From an uncultured Lachnospiraceae bacterium (GTDB lineage: Bacteria > Bacillota > Clostridia > Lachnospirales > Lachnospiraceae), in NCBI GenBank assembly GCA_910583605.1, contig CAJTXN010000017.1:1-56970 (forward strand): 56,970 nt of DNA, written 5' to 3'. The translations under genes were made by a program, and so were the position numbers. Under the pieces are notes generated by a model. That model saw nothing but the letters and a program-made list of their open reading frames with translations. It ran no database searches and was not told the DNA's origin. Of the stretch, positions 8,010 through 17,272 are shown one piece after another (position 1 is the first letter of the stretch; every line of letters starts with the position of its first letter).

Positions 8010-9716
8010 CTAAATCATCCCAAAATGCTTCAGCGCATCCCTAATAGCTTTTTCCTTCTCCACCGGACATTGAGGTTGTCTGCTATCTTCCGATTTCGGC
8101 AAGTTATAATTCTCCCCAACCTCTATTCCACATTTCCTTTTTACCTGCGAAATATACAGATTAGAAACCTTCAGCACATGTTCTTTCAGCACATATTCCT
8201 GAATTTCCTTATAAGTCGCCTTACTCTCAGCCGAAGTCAAGTCCATCTCATCTAGTTCCAATTCCACTTCAACATAATCATCCGGTTTTTGTTGGGACAA
8301 AAGAACTACCGTCTCCACATGCTCCGAATGCGGAAACATATCCACCCCCTGCACCTTCCTCACCTCATACCCCCGCTCCGTCAAAAACCTCACATCCCTG
8401 GCCAGCGTCGCACTGTCACAGCTCACATACACCACTTTTTCCGGCGCCATTTCCACAATCGTCTCCAACAGCGCCGTATCACACCCTTTTCTCGGCGGAT
8501 CTACCACAATAACATCCGCATAACCTCCATGTTCCTCATAAAACTTCGGAAGCACCTCCTCCGACCTGCCCACGAAAAACTCCGCATTACTGATACCATT
8601 CAGCTTCGCATTAATTCTTGCATCCCGGATGGCATCGGAAACAATCTCCACCCCATAAACCTTCCTGGCGTTTCTGGCAAGAAACAGGGAAATCGTGCCG
8701 ATTCCGCAATACAGATCCCATACGGTTTCCTGACCGGTCAGGTCTGCAAATTCCAAAGCCTTGGAATACAGCTTATCCGTTTGAACGGGATTCACCTGAA
8801 AAAACGATTTGGGAGAAATTCGAAACTGCAGGTCATGAATATAATCCGTAATGTATGGTTTGCCATAAATGGTTTTAATGGTTTTTCCCATAATAACATT
8901 GGTATTTTCAACATTCAGGCTGAGGGAAATGCTGGTCATCCCCTTCACGGTCAGCAGGCGTTCAACCAGTTCATCCGAATCCGGAATACTGTCTCCGTTT
9001 ATTATGATGCATACCATGATTTCGCCGGTAACAAAAGCTTTCCGAATCATGACATGACGGATTAATCCCCGGAGCGTGACCTCATCATAGGGAATAATAT
9101 GCTTTTCTTCCATGAAATTTTTAATTATGGCAAGTATTTCTTCATTCTCCGGCACACCAAGATAACACTTGTCATTTTCAATAATTACATGGGTTCTTCC
9201 CGCATAAAATCCGGAAATAATCCTTCCGTCACTGCTAAGACCAATGGGGAACTGGGCCTTATTGCGGTAATGATAAGGCTCCTCCATGCCGATAATGGGA
9301 TAATACTCATAATCGGTAACTTTACCTATTTTTTCCAGATTATTTCTGATCTTATTCTCTTTAAAACGTAACTGCTCCTCATAGGAAGCCGCCATCACTT
9401 TGCAGCCGCCGCAGCGCTTTGATACCGGACATACCGGTTCTACCCGGTATGGCGACGGCTCCAGCACCTCCATAAGTTTCGCATATGCAAAATTCGTATG
9501 GGCTTTCGTAATACGGACCCGGCACCGGTCTCCGCGGACGGCATCTTTGATAAACAAAGTATATCCGTCAATCTTTGCAATACCCTCCCCGCCGGTTCCG
9601 GTATCCTCTATTACGACAATATACTCCTGATTCTTTTTATAAACCGTATCTCCACCAGTTTTTCCGCAATCTCTTTCACTTTTATTTTTATCACTTTTCT
9701 CGTTTTTATCGCTCAT
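8010..9716 (-). CDS. rlmD: 23S rRNA (uracil-C5)-methyltransferase, RlmD/RumA family
   Basis: 568 residues. A charged N-terminal tail (1-28) and a TRAM domain (about 30-85) are followed by the Fe-S cysteines CPVSKRCGGC near 95-105. The SAM fold has DLYCGIGTISLFLA near 335. Then come VDPPRKGCD near 408 and the catalytic-Cys segment YVSCDSATLARD. The family makes 5-methyluridine in 23S rRNA (U1939 and/or U747) or tRNA; the exact site cannot be read from sequence. After the catalytic domain there is an extra stretch of about 90 residues with QEYVLKEHVLKVSNLYISQV and ending KHFGMI, which I recall as common in clostridial homologues. ATG at 9716 has a GGAG site. Confidence 0.92.
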   Translation of the reverse strand: MSDKNEKSDKNKSERDCGKTGGDTVYKKNQEYIVVIEDTGTGGEGIAKIDGYTLFIKDAVRGDRCRVRITKAHTNFAYAKLMEVLEPSPYRVEPVCPVSKRCGGCKVMAASYEEQLRFKENKIRNNLEKIGKVTDYEYYPIIGMEEPYHYRNKAQFPIGLSSDGRIISGFYAGRTHVIIENDKCYLGVPENEEILAIIKNFMEEKHIIPYDEVTLRGLIRHVMIRKAFVTGEIMVCIIINGDSIPDSDELVERLLTVKGMTSISLSLNVENTNVIMGKTIKTIYGKPYITDYIHDLQFRISPKSFFQVNPVQTDKLYSKALEFADLTGQETVWDLYCGIGTISLFLARNARKVYGVEIVSDAIRDARINAKLNGISNAEFFVGRSEEVLPKFYEEHGGYADVIVVDPPRKGCDTALLETIVEMAPEKVVYVSCDSATLARDVRFLTERGYEVRKVQGVDMFPHSEHVETVVLLSQQKPDDYVEVELELDEMDLTSAESKATYKEIQEYVLKEHVLKVSNLYISQVKRKCGIEVGENYNLPKSEDSRQPQCPVEKEKAIRDALKHFGMI

Positions 9717-9766
9717 ACATAATCTCCAAACAATAGACTTTCACTTCATCCGCTATACCTGCGGTA

Positions 9767-10720
9767 TCAGTAGCGGTCGGTCCTTCTTATATTGGTTTCC
9801 AGCATACGCTGATACCCGTACCATTCCGTTCCTTCCTGGGGTTTTCCTCCCAGCAGGATTTCACTGATGGTTTCCATTTTTGCATCTGCGTTATCTGCAA
9901 GATTTAATGCAAACGCCTCTGCAAGGGCCGGTTTCTTCGGGGAGCCGTATTCCAGTTCTCCATGATGGGCCAGAATACAGTGCTTCAGTTCCCTAGCCAT
10001 TTTAGCCGGAAAATCCGGTATTTCATCAATTCTTTTGCCCACGATCTCATATCCTACCACAATGTGGCCAAGCAATTGTCCTTCGTCCGTATAATCATTC
10101 TGCGGAAACTGTGATAATTCATACACTTTTCCAATATCATGAAACAGAGCTGCCGTAATCAACAGGTCCCGGTTCAGAACCGGATACATACCGGCAAAAA
10201 AATCACACAATTTTGCCACTGATAATGTGTGTTCCAGTAAACCGCCTATAAAACTGTGATGAATACTTTTTGCCGCAGAATGTCTTTTAAAAACTTTTAC
10301 AAAATCCGTATCCCGGACAAAAAAAGACTTCAATAACTGATTTAAATAGGAATTCCGGACGGAGTCAGCCAAATGCAGCAGTTCATCATACATTTTATCA
10401 ACATTTTTTGTGCTGCTGGGAAGATAATCGGCAGGCTCATACTCCCCTTCCTGTGCTTTTCTCAGGCTTCTGACATTCATCTGCAACGCCCCGTTAAAAG
10501 TGATCACCTCTGCGGAAACATCCACATAATCCAACGCTTCAAAATCCATGATTCCGCCGCTGTGGGGATCCCATATCTTGCCGTCAATACATCCTGTCTT
10601 ATCCTGTAAAATAATATTATCATAAGGTTTTCCCGTCTTCGTAACTGCTGAATTCTTCTGTTTGCAGAGGTAAATCCCCCTGACCTGTTCACCGTCTCTC
10701 AACGTCTCAATAAACTTCAT
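9767..10720 (-). CDS. yhaM: 3'-5' exoribonuclease YhaM family (OB-fold plus HD domain)
   Basis: 317 residues, matching YhaM length. The N-terminal OB-fold nucleic-acid-binding domain (about 1-95) is followed by an HD phosphohydrolase domain: HHSFIGGLLEHTLSV near 150-165, the core HDIGK near 193, and downstream HCILAHHGELE. In Bacillus YhaM is a metal-dependent exonuclease that trims RNA (and DNA) 3' ends and matures sRNA and terminator ends. It is transcribed leftwards between the HtrA-like gene and rlmD, with 50 bp to rlmD, and probably shares that transcript. A hairpin upstream separates it from the HtrA-like gene. All HD residues look intact. Confidence 0.9.
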   Translation of the reverse strand: MKFIETLRDGEQVRGIYLCKQKNSAVTKTGKPYDNIILQDKTGCIDGKIWDPHSGGIMDFEALDYVDVSAEVITFNGALQMNVRSLRKAQEGEYEPADYLPSSTKNVDKMYDELLHLADSVRNSYLNQLLKSFFVRDTDFVKVFKRHSAAKSIHHSFIGGLLEHTLSVAKLCDFFAGMYPVLNRDLLITAALFHDIGKVYELSQFPQNDYTDEGQLLGHIVVGYEIVGKRIDEIPDFPAKMARELKHCILAHHGELEYGSPKKPALAEAFALNLADNADAKMETISEILLGGKPQEGTEWYGYQRMLETNIRRTDRY

Positions 10721-10783
10721 ATTTATTCACATAAACCTTTCCCGTAGTAACTCTACGTATATTCTGTAAATCCAATCTCCGCT

Positions 10784-10837
10784 CAAATAAAATAAGTGAG
10801 ACAGATAAAACTATGTACGCGTTTTCGCTGTCTCACT
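10784..10837 (-). terminator. Probable terminator after the HtrA-like gene
   Basis: A perfect 10-bp inverted repeat (AGTGAGACAG / CTGTCTCACT, 10795-10804 and 10828-10837) encloses 23 bases, which contain a small GCG...CGC hairpin. On the minus strand it is followed by TTATTTTATTT. It lies just past the HtrA-like stop. The large loop lowers confidence. Confidence 0.55.
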
Positions 10838-10873
10838 GAATTATAATTGATATTGAAAACAGAATCAACCATT

Positions 10874-12154
10874 TTATCCGTTTCCGACTATCACACTATA
10901 AATAATTCCCTTATATCCGTCTTTTCCCTTCCGCATTACTTCAATGCTAAGCACATCACCGGGGCTATGCTCCTGCAGGATTTTCATATACTCATTTATA
11001 TTTTTTACCCCTTCTCCCTCGATTTCCACCAGAATATCACCGTTCATCAGGCCGGAGATATACGCCGGGGAATCCTTGACTGTTCCGGTAATATACATTC
11101 CCAAAGGCATCTCCTTATCTATATTTTCAATGACTTCATCCGTAACATCCTCACCGTTTATGCCCAGATATGAAATATTATTTCCATTCATAAGCTTTTC
11201 AAGATATAAACTTATTTCCTCCAAATGAACGGCTGAAACGATTCCTTTCATATTCCGTGGTTCTATTCCCCGAATGACCATTCCCAGAATATTTCCTTCC
11301 AAATCCATAATAAACCCGTTCATGGAGCCGCTGTCTGAAATATTCGTCGTCATGATCTTATACCGGATATCCGTTTTATCCTCAATATTCCCAACGGAAG
11401 TCAGGGAGCCGTATGCCATAAAACGCTCCAGACCATAAGGATTTCCCATCAATACAACCTTTTCTCCTCCAAAAACTTTATGCTCCTTAAAAGTATTAAT
11501 ATCAACTACTGATAGTTCGGAAAAAGTAACTTCATCTATAACGCCGCCGGCAATACGGAGCAGGGCAATACCCACATTCCGGCTGGATTTATAAATCTCC
11601 GCCCGGTATCCTTTTCCGTTGTGAAGATACACCAGAAGGCTTCTGCTGTCCCTGATCGACTCATAATCCGTCAGAATCAGTATCCCCTCCTTTTCGGAAG
11701 CGGAAATGATGATTCCGCTGCTTATGGTCTTCCCCTCCTTTTCTTCATCAAACCATTCACTGCTTTTACCGGAAACAACAGTCGCCATAGACTTATCCAT
11801 TCTCTCTCCAATGGCTCCCAGCTTCTTATAGGTTATCGAATATTCTTCCATATTAATTTCATATTCAGCCAATGCATTTTTTACCGCCTCTTCCACCGAG
11901 ATGGTTGTGATCTCAACATCCGGTTCTGTATACCGTTCCGCGGCATCGCTCTCTCCATTTTCACCGTTCCGGTCATTAAAAAAATGCTCAATATATGGTT
12001 TCGCCCAATAAAAGGTCAGACAGGAAATCAGACCAAACAGCATTGCACACACAATAACAAATAAAACGGTTCGCAGCGGACTTTGCCCGGGCATCTTCTG
12101 ATTCAGTATCTTTTCATTAATAAAATCAAACTTATTGTTCTTTTCATCATTCAT
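10874..12154 (-). CDS. Membrane-anchored HtrA/DegP-like protein, apparently catalytically dead
   Basis: 426 residues from ATG at 12154, chosen because GGAGGA lies 6 bases upstream; a longer reading starts 15 codons earlier without such a site. A cytoplasmic tail (1-28), one membrane helix (about 29-52), an acidic linker, a trypsin-like double barrel (about 115-325) and a C-terminal PDZ domain (about 330-420, with GLMNGDILVEIEG) give the S1C architecture. Aligning by eye, each catalytic position is changed: the usual TNxHV is LTDYES (His lost), DxAVLKI is GIALLRI (Asp lost), and GNSGGPL is GSMNGFI (Ser lost). It is therefore probably a pseudoprotease that binds misfolded or partner proteins outside the membrane. 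Confidence 0.82.
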   Translation of the reverse strand: MNDEKNNKFDFINEKILNQKMPGQSPLRTVLFVIVCAMLFGLISCLTFYWAKPYIEHFFNDRNGENGESDAAERYTEPDVEITTISVEEAVKNALAEYEINMEEYSITYKKLGAIGERMDKSMATVVSGKSSEWFDEEKEGKTISSGIIISASEKEGILILTDYESIRDSRSLLVYLHNGKGYRAEIYKSSRNVGIALLRIAGGVIDEVTFSELSVVDINTFKEHKVFGGEKVVLMGNPYGLERFMAYGSLTSVGNIEDKTDIRYKIMTTNISDSGSMNGFIMDLEGNILGMVIRGIEPRNMKGIVSAVHLEEISLYLEKLMNGNNISYLGINGEDVTDEVIENIDKEMPLGMYITGTVKDSPAYISGLMNGDILVEIEGEGVKNINEYMKILQEHSPGDVLSIEVMRKGKDGYKGIIYSVIVGNG

Positions 12155-12644
12155 AAAAAGTCCTCCATGCCGGACAATTCCTAAAAAAAACATTACCATC
12201 TGAGTAAATCATCACCATAATATCTGAAATTTTTTATTCCGGCATATTTTTAAATACAAAAAAATGAGACTGACATCTCTTTTTTCCAAACTTACTTATA
12301 GTATAAACTGTATATGCCCCGGTATATCTCTATGAATCTGCCGCATGCTCAAATAAATCAATCTACCTGTAATACCTCCGCACATACCTGTTTATATTAA
12401 TACTGTCTCCGAACTTTAATATGTTTATATTCTACTAAAACAATATGAACATTTTATGAAAAAAAAATTAACACTATATTCACTTATCTTAAGATAAAAA
12501 CTCAATTTTCATATTTATTGTCATATATATAATTGCTAACTTTAAAAAATTAGAGTAAAATAGACATATATTCTGCTCCGGCAATTTTGAATCCCACAAC
12601 GCAAATGGCCTGAGTATATTGTAAGAAAGGTAATATGTGCATTT
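12155..12644. other. 490-bp divergent intergenic region
   Basis: An AT-rich gap between the HtrA-like gene and mutS2 with no plausible gene. It holds the mutS2 promoter, a perfect 14-bp palindrome (TTATCTTAAGATAA, 12484-12497) 35 bp upstream of the -35, a weak A-run/GAGA-6-TCTC/T-run hairpin near 12258-12288 that could terminate either way, and a five-codon ORF (ATG 12634 to TAA 12651) overlapping the mutS2 start. No riboswitch-like fold was recognised. Confidence 0.6.
12533..12561 (+). promoter_or_regulatory. Promoter of mutS2 and the two-component genes
   Basis: -35 TTGCTA (12533-12538) and -10 TAAAAT (12556-12561) are separated by 17 bp. The start would be near 12568, leaving a leader of about 77 bases before mutS2. 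Confidence 0.6.
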
Positions 12645-15026
12645 ATGAATAAAAAAGCAATTCACACTTTAGAATTTGATAAAGTTATAAATATAATGAC
12701 CGAATTTTCCACCTGTCAGGAAGGCCGGAGAAAATGCGGGAATCTTCTGCCTTTGGATGATCTGGAAGATATACGGAATTTACAGACCCAGACCACCGAT
12801 GCCCTTACCCGGATCCTGCGTTCCGGAAGTCTTTCCTTTTCCGGTACCAGGGATATCGTCGAATCCCTGAAACGGCTGGAGGTAGGAAGCACCCTTGGGG
12901 CCGGTGAACTCTTAAACATAAGCTCGGTTCTGAAAGTAGCTGCAAGGGCAAAGGCTTTTTCCCGCCGGGAAGAATCTGCTGCCGAAGACAGTATCAATTA
13001 TATGTTTGAAGCATTGGAACCTTTAACCAATCTGAATAATGACATTACCCGCTGTATTTTATCAGAAGAAGAAATCAGTGATGATGCCAGCCCCGCATTA
13101 AAAAGTATACGCCGGAAAATGAAACAGGCCAATGACCAGATTCATTCGGGACTGAATTCACTGATCAACTCCCAAAGCACCCGGAGCTATCTTCAGGATA
13201 ACATTATTACCATGAGAAACGGCAGATATTGTATTCCCGTCAAACAGGAATACCGGAACCAGGTTCCCGGACTGATACACGACCAGTCCTCTACCGGTTC
13301 TACCATATTTGTGGAACCCATGGCAATCGTAAAACTGAACAATGAAATAAAAGAATTGATGCTGAAAGAATCCGATGAGATAGAAAAGATTCTGGCAGGA
13401 CTATCCGCACAGTGCGCCGAAATGCTGAATGAAATCGATACTGATTACAGAATGCTGACCGAGCTGGATTTTATTTTTGCCAGAGCCTCCTTTTCCCGTT
13501 CCATTAAGGGAAGTGAACCCGTATTTAATAATGAAGGCCGTATCAATATCAAAAAAGGACGTCATCCGCTGATATCCAAAGATACCGTAGTCCCAATCGA
13601 TATCCGGTTAGGGGATACCTTTGATCTGCTCATCGTTACCGGACCGAATACCGGCGGAAAGACCGTTTCCCTGAAAACCGTGGGACTTTTAACTCTGATG
13701 GGGCAGGCCGGACTGCATATTCCGGCGGACGACGGTTCCTCCCTTTCTTTATTTAAAGAGGTTTATGCCGATATCGGTGATGAACAGAGTATAGAACAAA
13801 GTCTGAGTACTTTTTCCTCTCATATGACCAATATCGTAAACATAATAAAACAGGCGGACAAAGATTCCCTTGTATTATTTGATGAACTGGGAGCCGGAAC
13901 GGACCCGGTAGAGGGAGCCGCTTTAGCCGCTTCCATACTGTCTTTTCTTCACAATATGCAGGTCAGGACCATGGCCACTACTCACTACAGCGAATTAAAA
14001 GTATTTGCCCTGTCAACGGAAGGAGTGGAAAATGCCAGTTGTGAATTTAATGTTGAGACCCTGCAGCCAACCTACCGGCTTCTGATTGGTGTTCCGGGCA
14101 AGAGCAATGCCTTTGCCATATCCTCCAAGCTGGGACTTCCTGATTTTATTATTGAAGATTCCAAAAAGCGAATAACAGAGGACAGCATTGCCTTTGAAGA
14201 TGTTATTTCCGACCTGGAAAGCAGTAAATCCATCATTGAACAGGAGCGGCAGGAAGTCGAACAGTACAAATCCGAAATACAACAGTTAAAACTTCAGCTT
14301 GAAAAGAAACATGAAAAGCTTGATGACAGACGGGAACGCATTTTGCGGAATGCCAACGAAGAAGCCGCTCGAATTTTGAAAGATGCCAAAGAATTTGCGG
14401 ATCAGACCATCAGGGAAGTAAATAAATCTGCTAAATCCGGTGATACAAGGTCACTTGAAAACTCCCGCCGCAATGCACGGGAAAAACTAGGAAAAACCCG
14501 TGAGAAATTATCCATTGGCAATAAGAACGTTTCTCATAAAATTCATAAAGCCTCTGAGTTTAAGATTGGCGATAAGGTTAAAGTACTAAGTATGAACGTG
14601 GAAGGTACCGTTCACACCCTCCCGAATGCCAAAGGGGATTTAACCGTACAAATGGGTATTCTGCGTTCTAATGTAAATATCCGCGATTTAATCATTATAG
14701 AAGAAACACCAGTAACGGAGAAAAAAATAATGCATACCTCGTCTTCTGGAATTAAAGTTTCCAAATCCATGAATACTTCGGCAGAAATTAAACTGATTGG
14801 AATGAATTCTGACGATGCCATTGCAGTGTTGGACAAATATTTAGACGACGCCTATCTTTCCCATATTCCAAGTGTACGTATTGTCCATGGAAAAGGAACG
14901 GGCATCCTCCGCACCGCTGTTCACAATCATTTAAAAAAATGTAAATACGTCAGTGAATATCATCTGGCCTCCTATGGAGAAGGCGATTCCGGCGTCACCA
15001 TTGCAACTTTTAAAGCAGGAAAATAA
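12645..15026 (+). CDS. mutS2: MutS2 ATPase/endonuclease (ribosome-rescue and anti-recombination factor)
   Basis: 793 residues, the usual MutS2 length. It has MutS core and clamp helices (1-320), the ABC ATPase with Walker A GPNTGGKTVSLKT near 333, LFDELGAGTDPVEG (Walker B) near 410, a long coiled coil (about 520-620), and a C-terminal Smr domain (about 715-793) with HGKGTGILR. It lacks the MutS mismatch-recognition domain, as expected. MutS2 suppresses homologous recombination and, in Bacillus, splits collided ribosomes. The only purine-rich site (AGAAAGG, 12624-12630) is 14 bases from this ATG but 3 bases from a tiny upstream ORF, so initiation may be coupled to that ORF. A response-regulator gene follows 38 bp downstream. 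Confidence 0.95.
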   Translation: MNKKAIHTLEFDKVINIMTEFSTCQEGRRKCGNLLPLDDLEDIRNLQTQTTDALTRILRSGSLSFSGTRDIVESLKRLEVGSTLGAGELLNISSVLKVAARAKAFSRREESAAEDSINYMFEALEPLTNLNNDITRCILSEEEISDDASPALKSIRRKMKQANDQIHSGLNSLINSQSTRSYLQDNIITMRNGRYCIPVKQEYRNQVPGLIHDQSSTGSTIFVEPMAIVKLNNEIKELMLKESDEIEKILAGLSAQCAEMLNEIDTDYRMLTELDFIFARASFSRSIKGSEPVFNNEGRINIKKGRHPLISKDTVVPIDIRLGDTFDLLIVTGPNTGGKTVSLKTVGLLTLMGQAGLHIPADDGSSLSLFKEVYADIGDEQSIEQSLSTFSSHMTNIVNIIKQADKDSLVLFDELGAGTDPVEGAALAASILSFLHNMQVRTMATTHYSELKVFALSTEGVENASCEFNVETLQPTYRLLIGVPGKSNAFAISSKLGLPDFIIEDSKKRITEDSIAFEDVISDLESSKSIIEQERQEVEQYKSEIQQLKLQLEKKHEKLDDRRERILRNANEEAARILKDAKEFADQTIREVNKSAKSGDTRSLENSRRNAREKLGKTREKLSIGNKNVSHKIHKASEFKIGDKVKVLSMNVEGTVHTLPNAKGDLTVQMGILRSNVNIRDLIIIEETPVTEKKIMHTSSSGIKVSKSMNTSAEIKLIGMNSDDAIAVLDKYLDDAYLSHIPSVRIVHGKGTGILRTAVHNHLKKCKYVSEYHLASYGEGDSGVTIATFKAGK

Positions 15027-15064
15027 GCAGAATGAAATAATTTATAAGAAATGGAGATATATCA

Positions 15065-15784
15065 ATGGTAAATAAACAGAAAATACTTATCGTGGATGAT
15101 GATTCCAATATTGCAGAACTGATTTCACTTTATCTTACAAAGGAATGTTTTGAAACACAAATGGTGGGAGACGGTGAAGAAGCCCTTAAGGTTTATCATG
15201 AATTTCATCCCGACTTAATACTTTTAGACTTAATGCTCCCCGGTATTGATGGTTATGAGGTCTGCCGTGAAATCCGGAAAACTTCCCATACCCCTATCAT
15301 CATGCTTTCCGCTAAAGGCGAAGTATTTGATAAAGTACTGGGACTGGAACTGGGGGCTGATGACTATATCATCAAACCCTTTGATTCCAAAGAACTGGTA
15401 GCAAGGGTCAAGGCAGTTCTGAGACGGTATAAATTTGCTCCGGAAACCTCCCCCGCTTCCGTTTCACCACAGTCGGAATTTGTGGAGTATCCGGACCTCA
15501 TAATCAATCTTACCAACTACTCGGTAACATATCAGGGCAAAAACATAGATATGCCTCCAAAAGAACTGGAATTATTATATTTTCTGGCAGCCTCCCCGAA
15601 TCAGGTATTTACCAGAGAACAGCTTTTGGACAACATCTGGGGATATGAATATCTGGGTGATACCCGGACCGTGGATGTACATATCAAGCGTATCCGCGAA
15701 AAAATTAATGACCACCCTGCATGGGCGTTATCAACCGTATGGGGAATCGGATATAAATTCGAAACCAGACAATACATAGAATAA
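15065..15784 (+). CDS. OmpR/PhoB-family response regulator
   Basis: 239 residues. The receiver domain (about 1-120) has the acidic pair VDDDSN, the phospho-acceptor Asp in LILLDLMLPGIDG near 54, and the conserved Lys in KPFDSKEL near 104. The C-terminal winged helix (about 145-235) has LELLYFLAASPNQVFTREQL and RTVDVHIKRIREKI. It is paired with the histidine kinase 19 bp downstream and follows mutS2, so all three may be co-transcribed. The stimulus and target genes are not evident from sequence. Confidence 0.94.
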   Translation: MVNKQKILIVDDDSNIAELISLYLTKECFETQMVGDGEEALKVYHEFHPDLILLDLMLPGIDGYEVCREIRKTSHTPIIMLSAKGEVFDKVLGLELGADDYIIKPFDSKELVARVKAVLRRYKFAPETSPASVSPQSEFVEYPDLIINLTNYSVTYQGKNIDMPPKELELLYFLAASPNQVFTREQLLDNIWGYEYLGDTRTVDVHIKRIREKINDHPAWALSTVWGIGYKFETRQYIE

Positions 15785-15803
15785 AATATAACGAAAGGAT
15801 CGT

Positions 15804-17249
15804 GTGCTGGCACGCATTGAGATGAAACATACCATATATTATAAGTTTATTTTAGGCTATATTCTGTTTGGACTGCTGGGTATTTTAATCATTGATATGT
15901 GGACTTCCAAAGAAACCCTCCATACCCTGACTTCCGATAAGGCTTCTGTACTCTATTCCGATGGTATCACTATTGTGAACGATTATTTTAAAGATGGTCT
16001 GGGTGAAAATATCCCGGAAGATATCACCAATATTCTGGATACTTCCGCAAAACTGCTGGAAGCCCGGCTATGGATCATAAAAGACAACAGACAGATATTA
16101 TACGATTCCCACGCTTCCCAAAAGCATATGGTCATTCAGGAATTTGATTCCACCGATTTCGGAAATAAATATTTCATGATCGGACATTTTTATGATACTT
16201 TTTCAGAAGAAACACTGTCTGTCATAACCCCGATTACCAATAATTTTTCTACCGATGGCTATCTACTTATTCATCAGCAGACAGAAACCATCGCCCGGAA
16301 TGAAAATTCCGTAATTGTTGTCGTCTATAAAACATTCCTGATCATTTTTCTGATATCACTTTTAATTCTGCTGCTCTTTACACTTATCGTATTTATTCCG
16401 CTGAAAAAAATCAGCCGGGCAGCCGGTGAATATGCCAAAGGAAATCTTACATATGACGGTTTAAAAGACTTTACTTCCGAGGATGAAATCGGCAGATTAG
16501 GCATATCTCTCAGCTTTATGGCTTCAGAATTATATAATCTGGAAGAAGACCAGAAAAAATTTATTGCAAATGTTTCCCATGACTTTCGTTCACCCCTTAC
16601 TTCCATTAAAGGATATATTGAAGCAATGATGGACGGAACCATACCGCCGGAACTGCAGAATAAGTATCTCAATATCGTCTTATTTGAAACCGAGCGTTTA
16701 ACAAAACTTACGGAAAATCTGTTAAACCTAAATGCCTGGGATACAAAGGGCAACCGGCTGGAAATAACGGATTTTAACCTTTATTCCCTGATAAAACCCA
16801 TTATTGCCACCTTTGAGGGAAAATGTGAAAAGAAACACATCACCATTGATCTGGTGCTGGGCTCCCGGAATTATACGGTCAGCGCCGACCGTGATAAAAT
16901 CCAGCAGGTCATTTATAATCTGGTAGACAACGCCGTTAAATTCAGTCACAATGATTCTGCCATTAATATCAAAATCACCGACAGATACGAAAAAATCTTT
17001 ATTTCCATTAAAGACAGCGGTATTGGAATTCCAAAAGAAAGCTTAATAAAGATTTGGGAACGGTTTTATAAGACTGATTTGTCCCGGGGTAAAGATAAGA
17101 CCGGTTCCGGTCTTGGACTGTCCATTACCCGGGAAATCATTCAGGCGCATAATGAAAATATAAATGTTATCAGTACCGAAGGCGCCGGTACCGAATTTAT
17201 ATTTACACTGCAAAAAGCAAAAAAACAATTAAAAGAATACAGCGAATAA
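15804..17249 (+). CDS. Membrane sensor histidine kinase
   Basis: 481 residues from GTG at 15804, with GAAAGGA upstream. Two membrane helices (about 12-30 and 172-197) flank an extracytoplasmic sensor of about 140 residues. Next come a HAMP linker, the dimerisation/phosphorylation helix VSHDFRSPLTSIKGY with the phospho-His near 256, and the ATPase domain with N-box QVIYNLVDNAVKFS, DSGIGIP and GSGLGLSI. It phosphorylates the adjacent OmpR-type regulator. The sensor domain has no recognisable ligand motif. The gene converges on trmL, with an inverted repeat over both stops. Confidence 0.94.
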   Translation: MLARIEMKHTIYYKFILGYILFGLLGILIIDMWTSKETLHTLTSDKASVLYSDGITIVNDYFKDGLGENIPEDITNILDTSAKLLEARLWIIKDNRQILYDSHASQKHMVIQEFDSTDFGNKYFMIGHFYDTFSEETLSVITPITNNFSTDGYLLIHQQTETIARNENSVIVVVYKTFLIIFLISLLILLLFTLIVFIPLKKISRAAGEYAKGNLTYDGLKDFTSEDEIGRLGISLSFMASELYNLEEDQKKFIANVSHDFRSPLTSIKGYIEAMMDGTIPPELQNKYLNIVLFETERLTKLTENLLNLNAWDTKGNRLEITDFNLYSLIKPIIATFEGKCEKKHITIDLVLGSRNYTVSADRDKIQQVIYNLVDNAVKFSHNDSAINIKITDRYEKIFISIKDSGIGIPKESLIKIWERFYKTDLSRGKDKTGSGLGLSITREIIQAHNENINVISTEGAGTEFIFTLQKAKKQLKEYSE

Positions 17250-17272
17250 ACAAAAAAGCAAGCTGTTTATTC
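17244..17272. terminator. Possible bidirectional terminator between kinase gene and trmL
   Basis: A perfect 9-bp inverted repeat (GAATAAACA / TGTTTATTC) with an 11-base A-rich loop spans both convergent stop codons. The stem is AT-rich and the trailing T-tract on the plus strand is short (CGTTTTCC), so activity is uncertain. Confidence 0.35.

Noticed and set aside
8289..9065. 258-residue plus-strand ORF opposite rlmD
   Set aside because: It is rich in His, Arg and Gln, has no ribosome site, and lies entirely antisense to a gene with clear catalytic motifs.
12258..12288. GAGA-6-TCTC hairpin between A and T runs as a firm terminator
   Set aside because: The core stem is only four pairs, so it is mentioned in the intergenic entry but not called separately.
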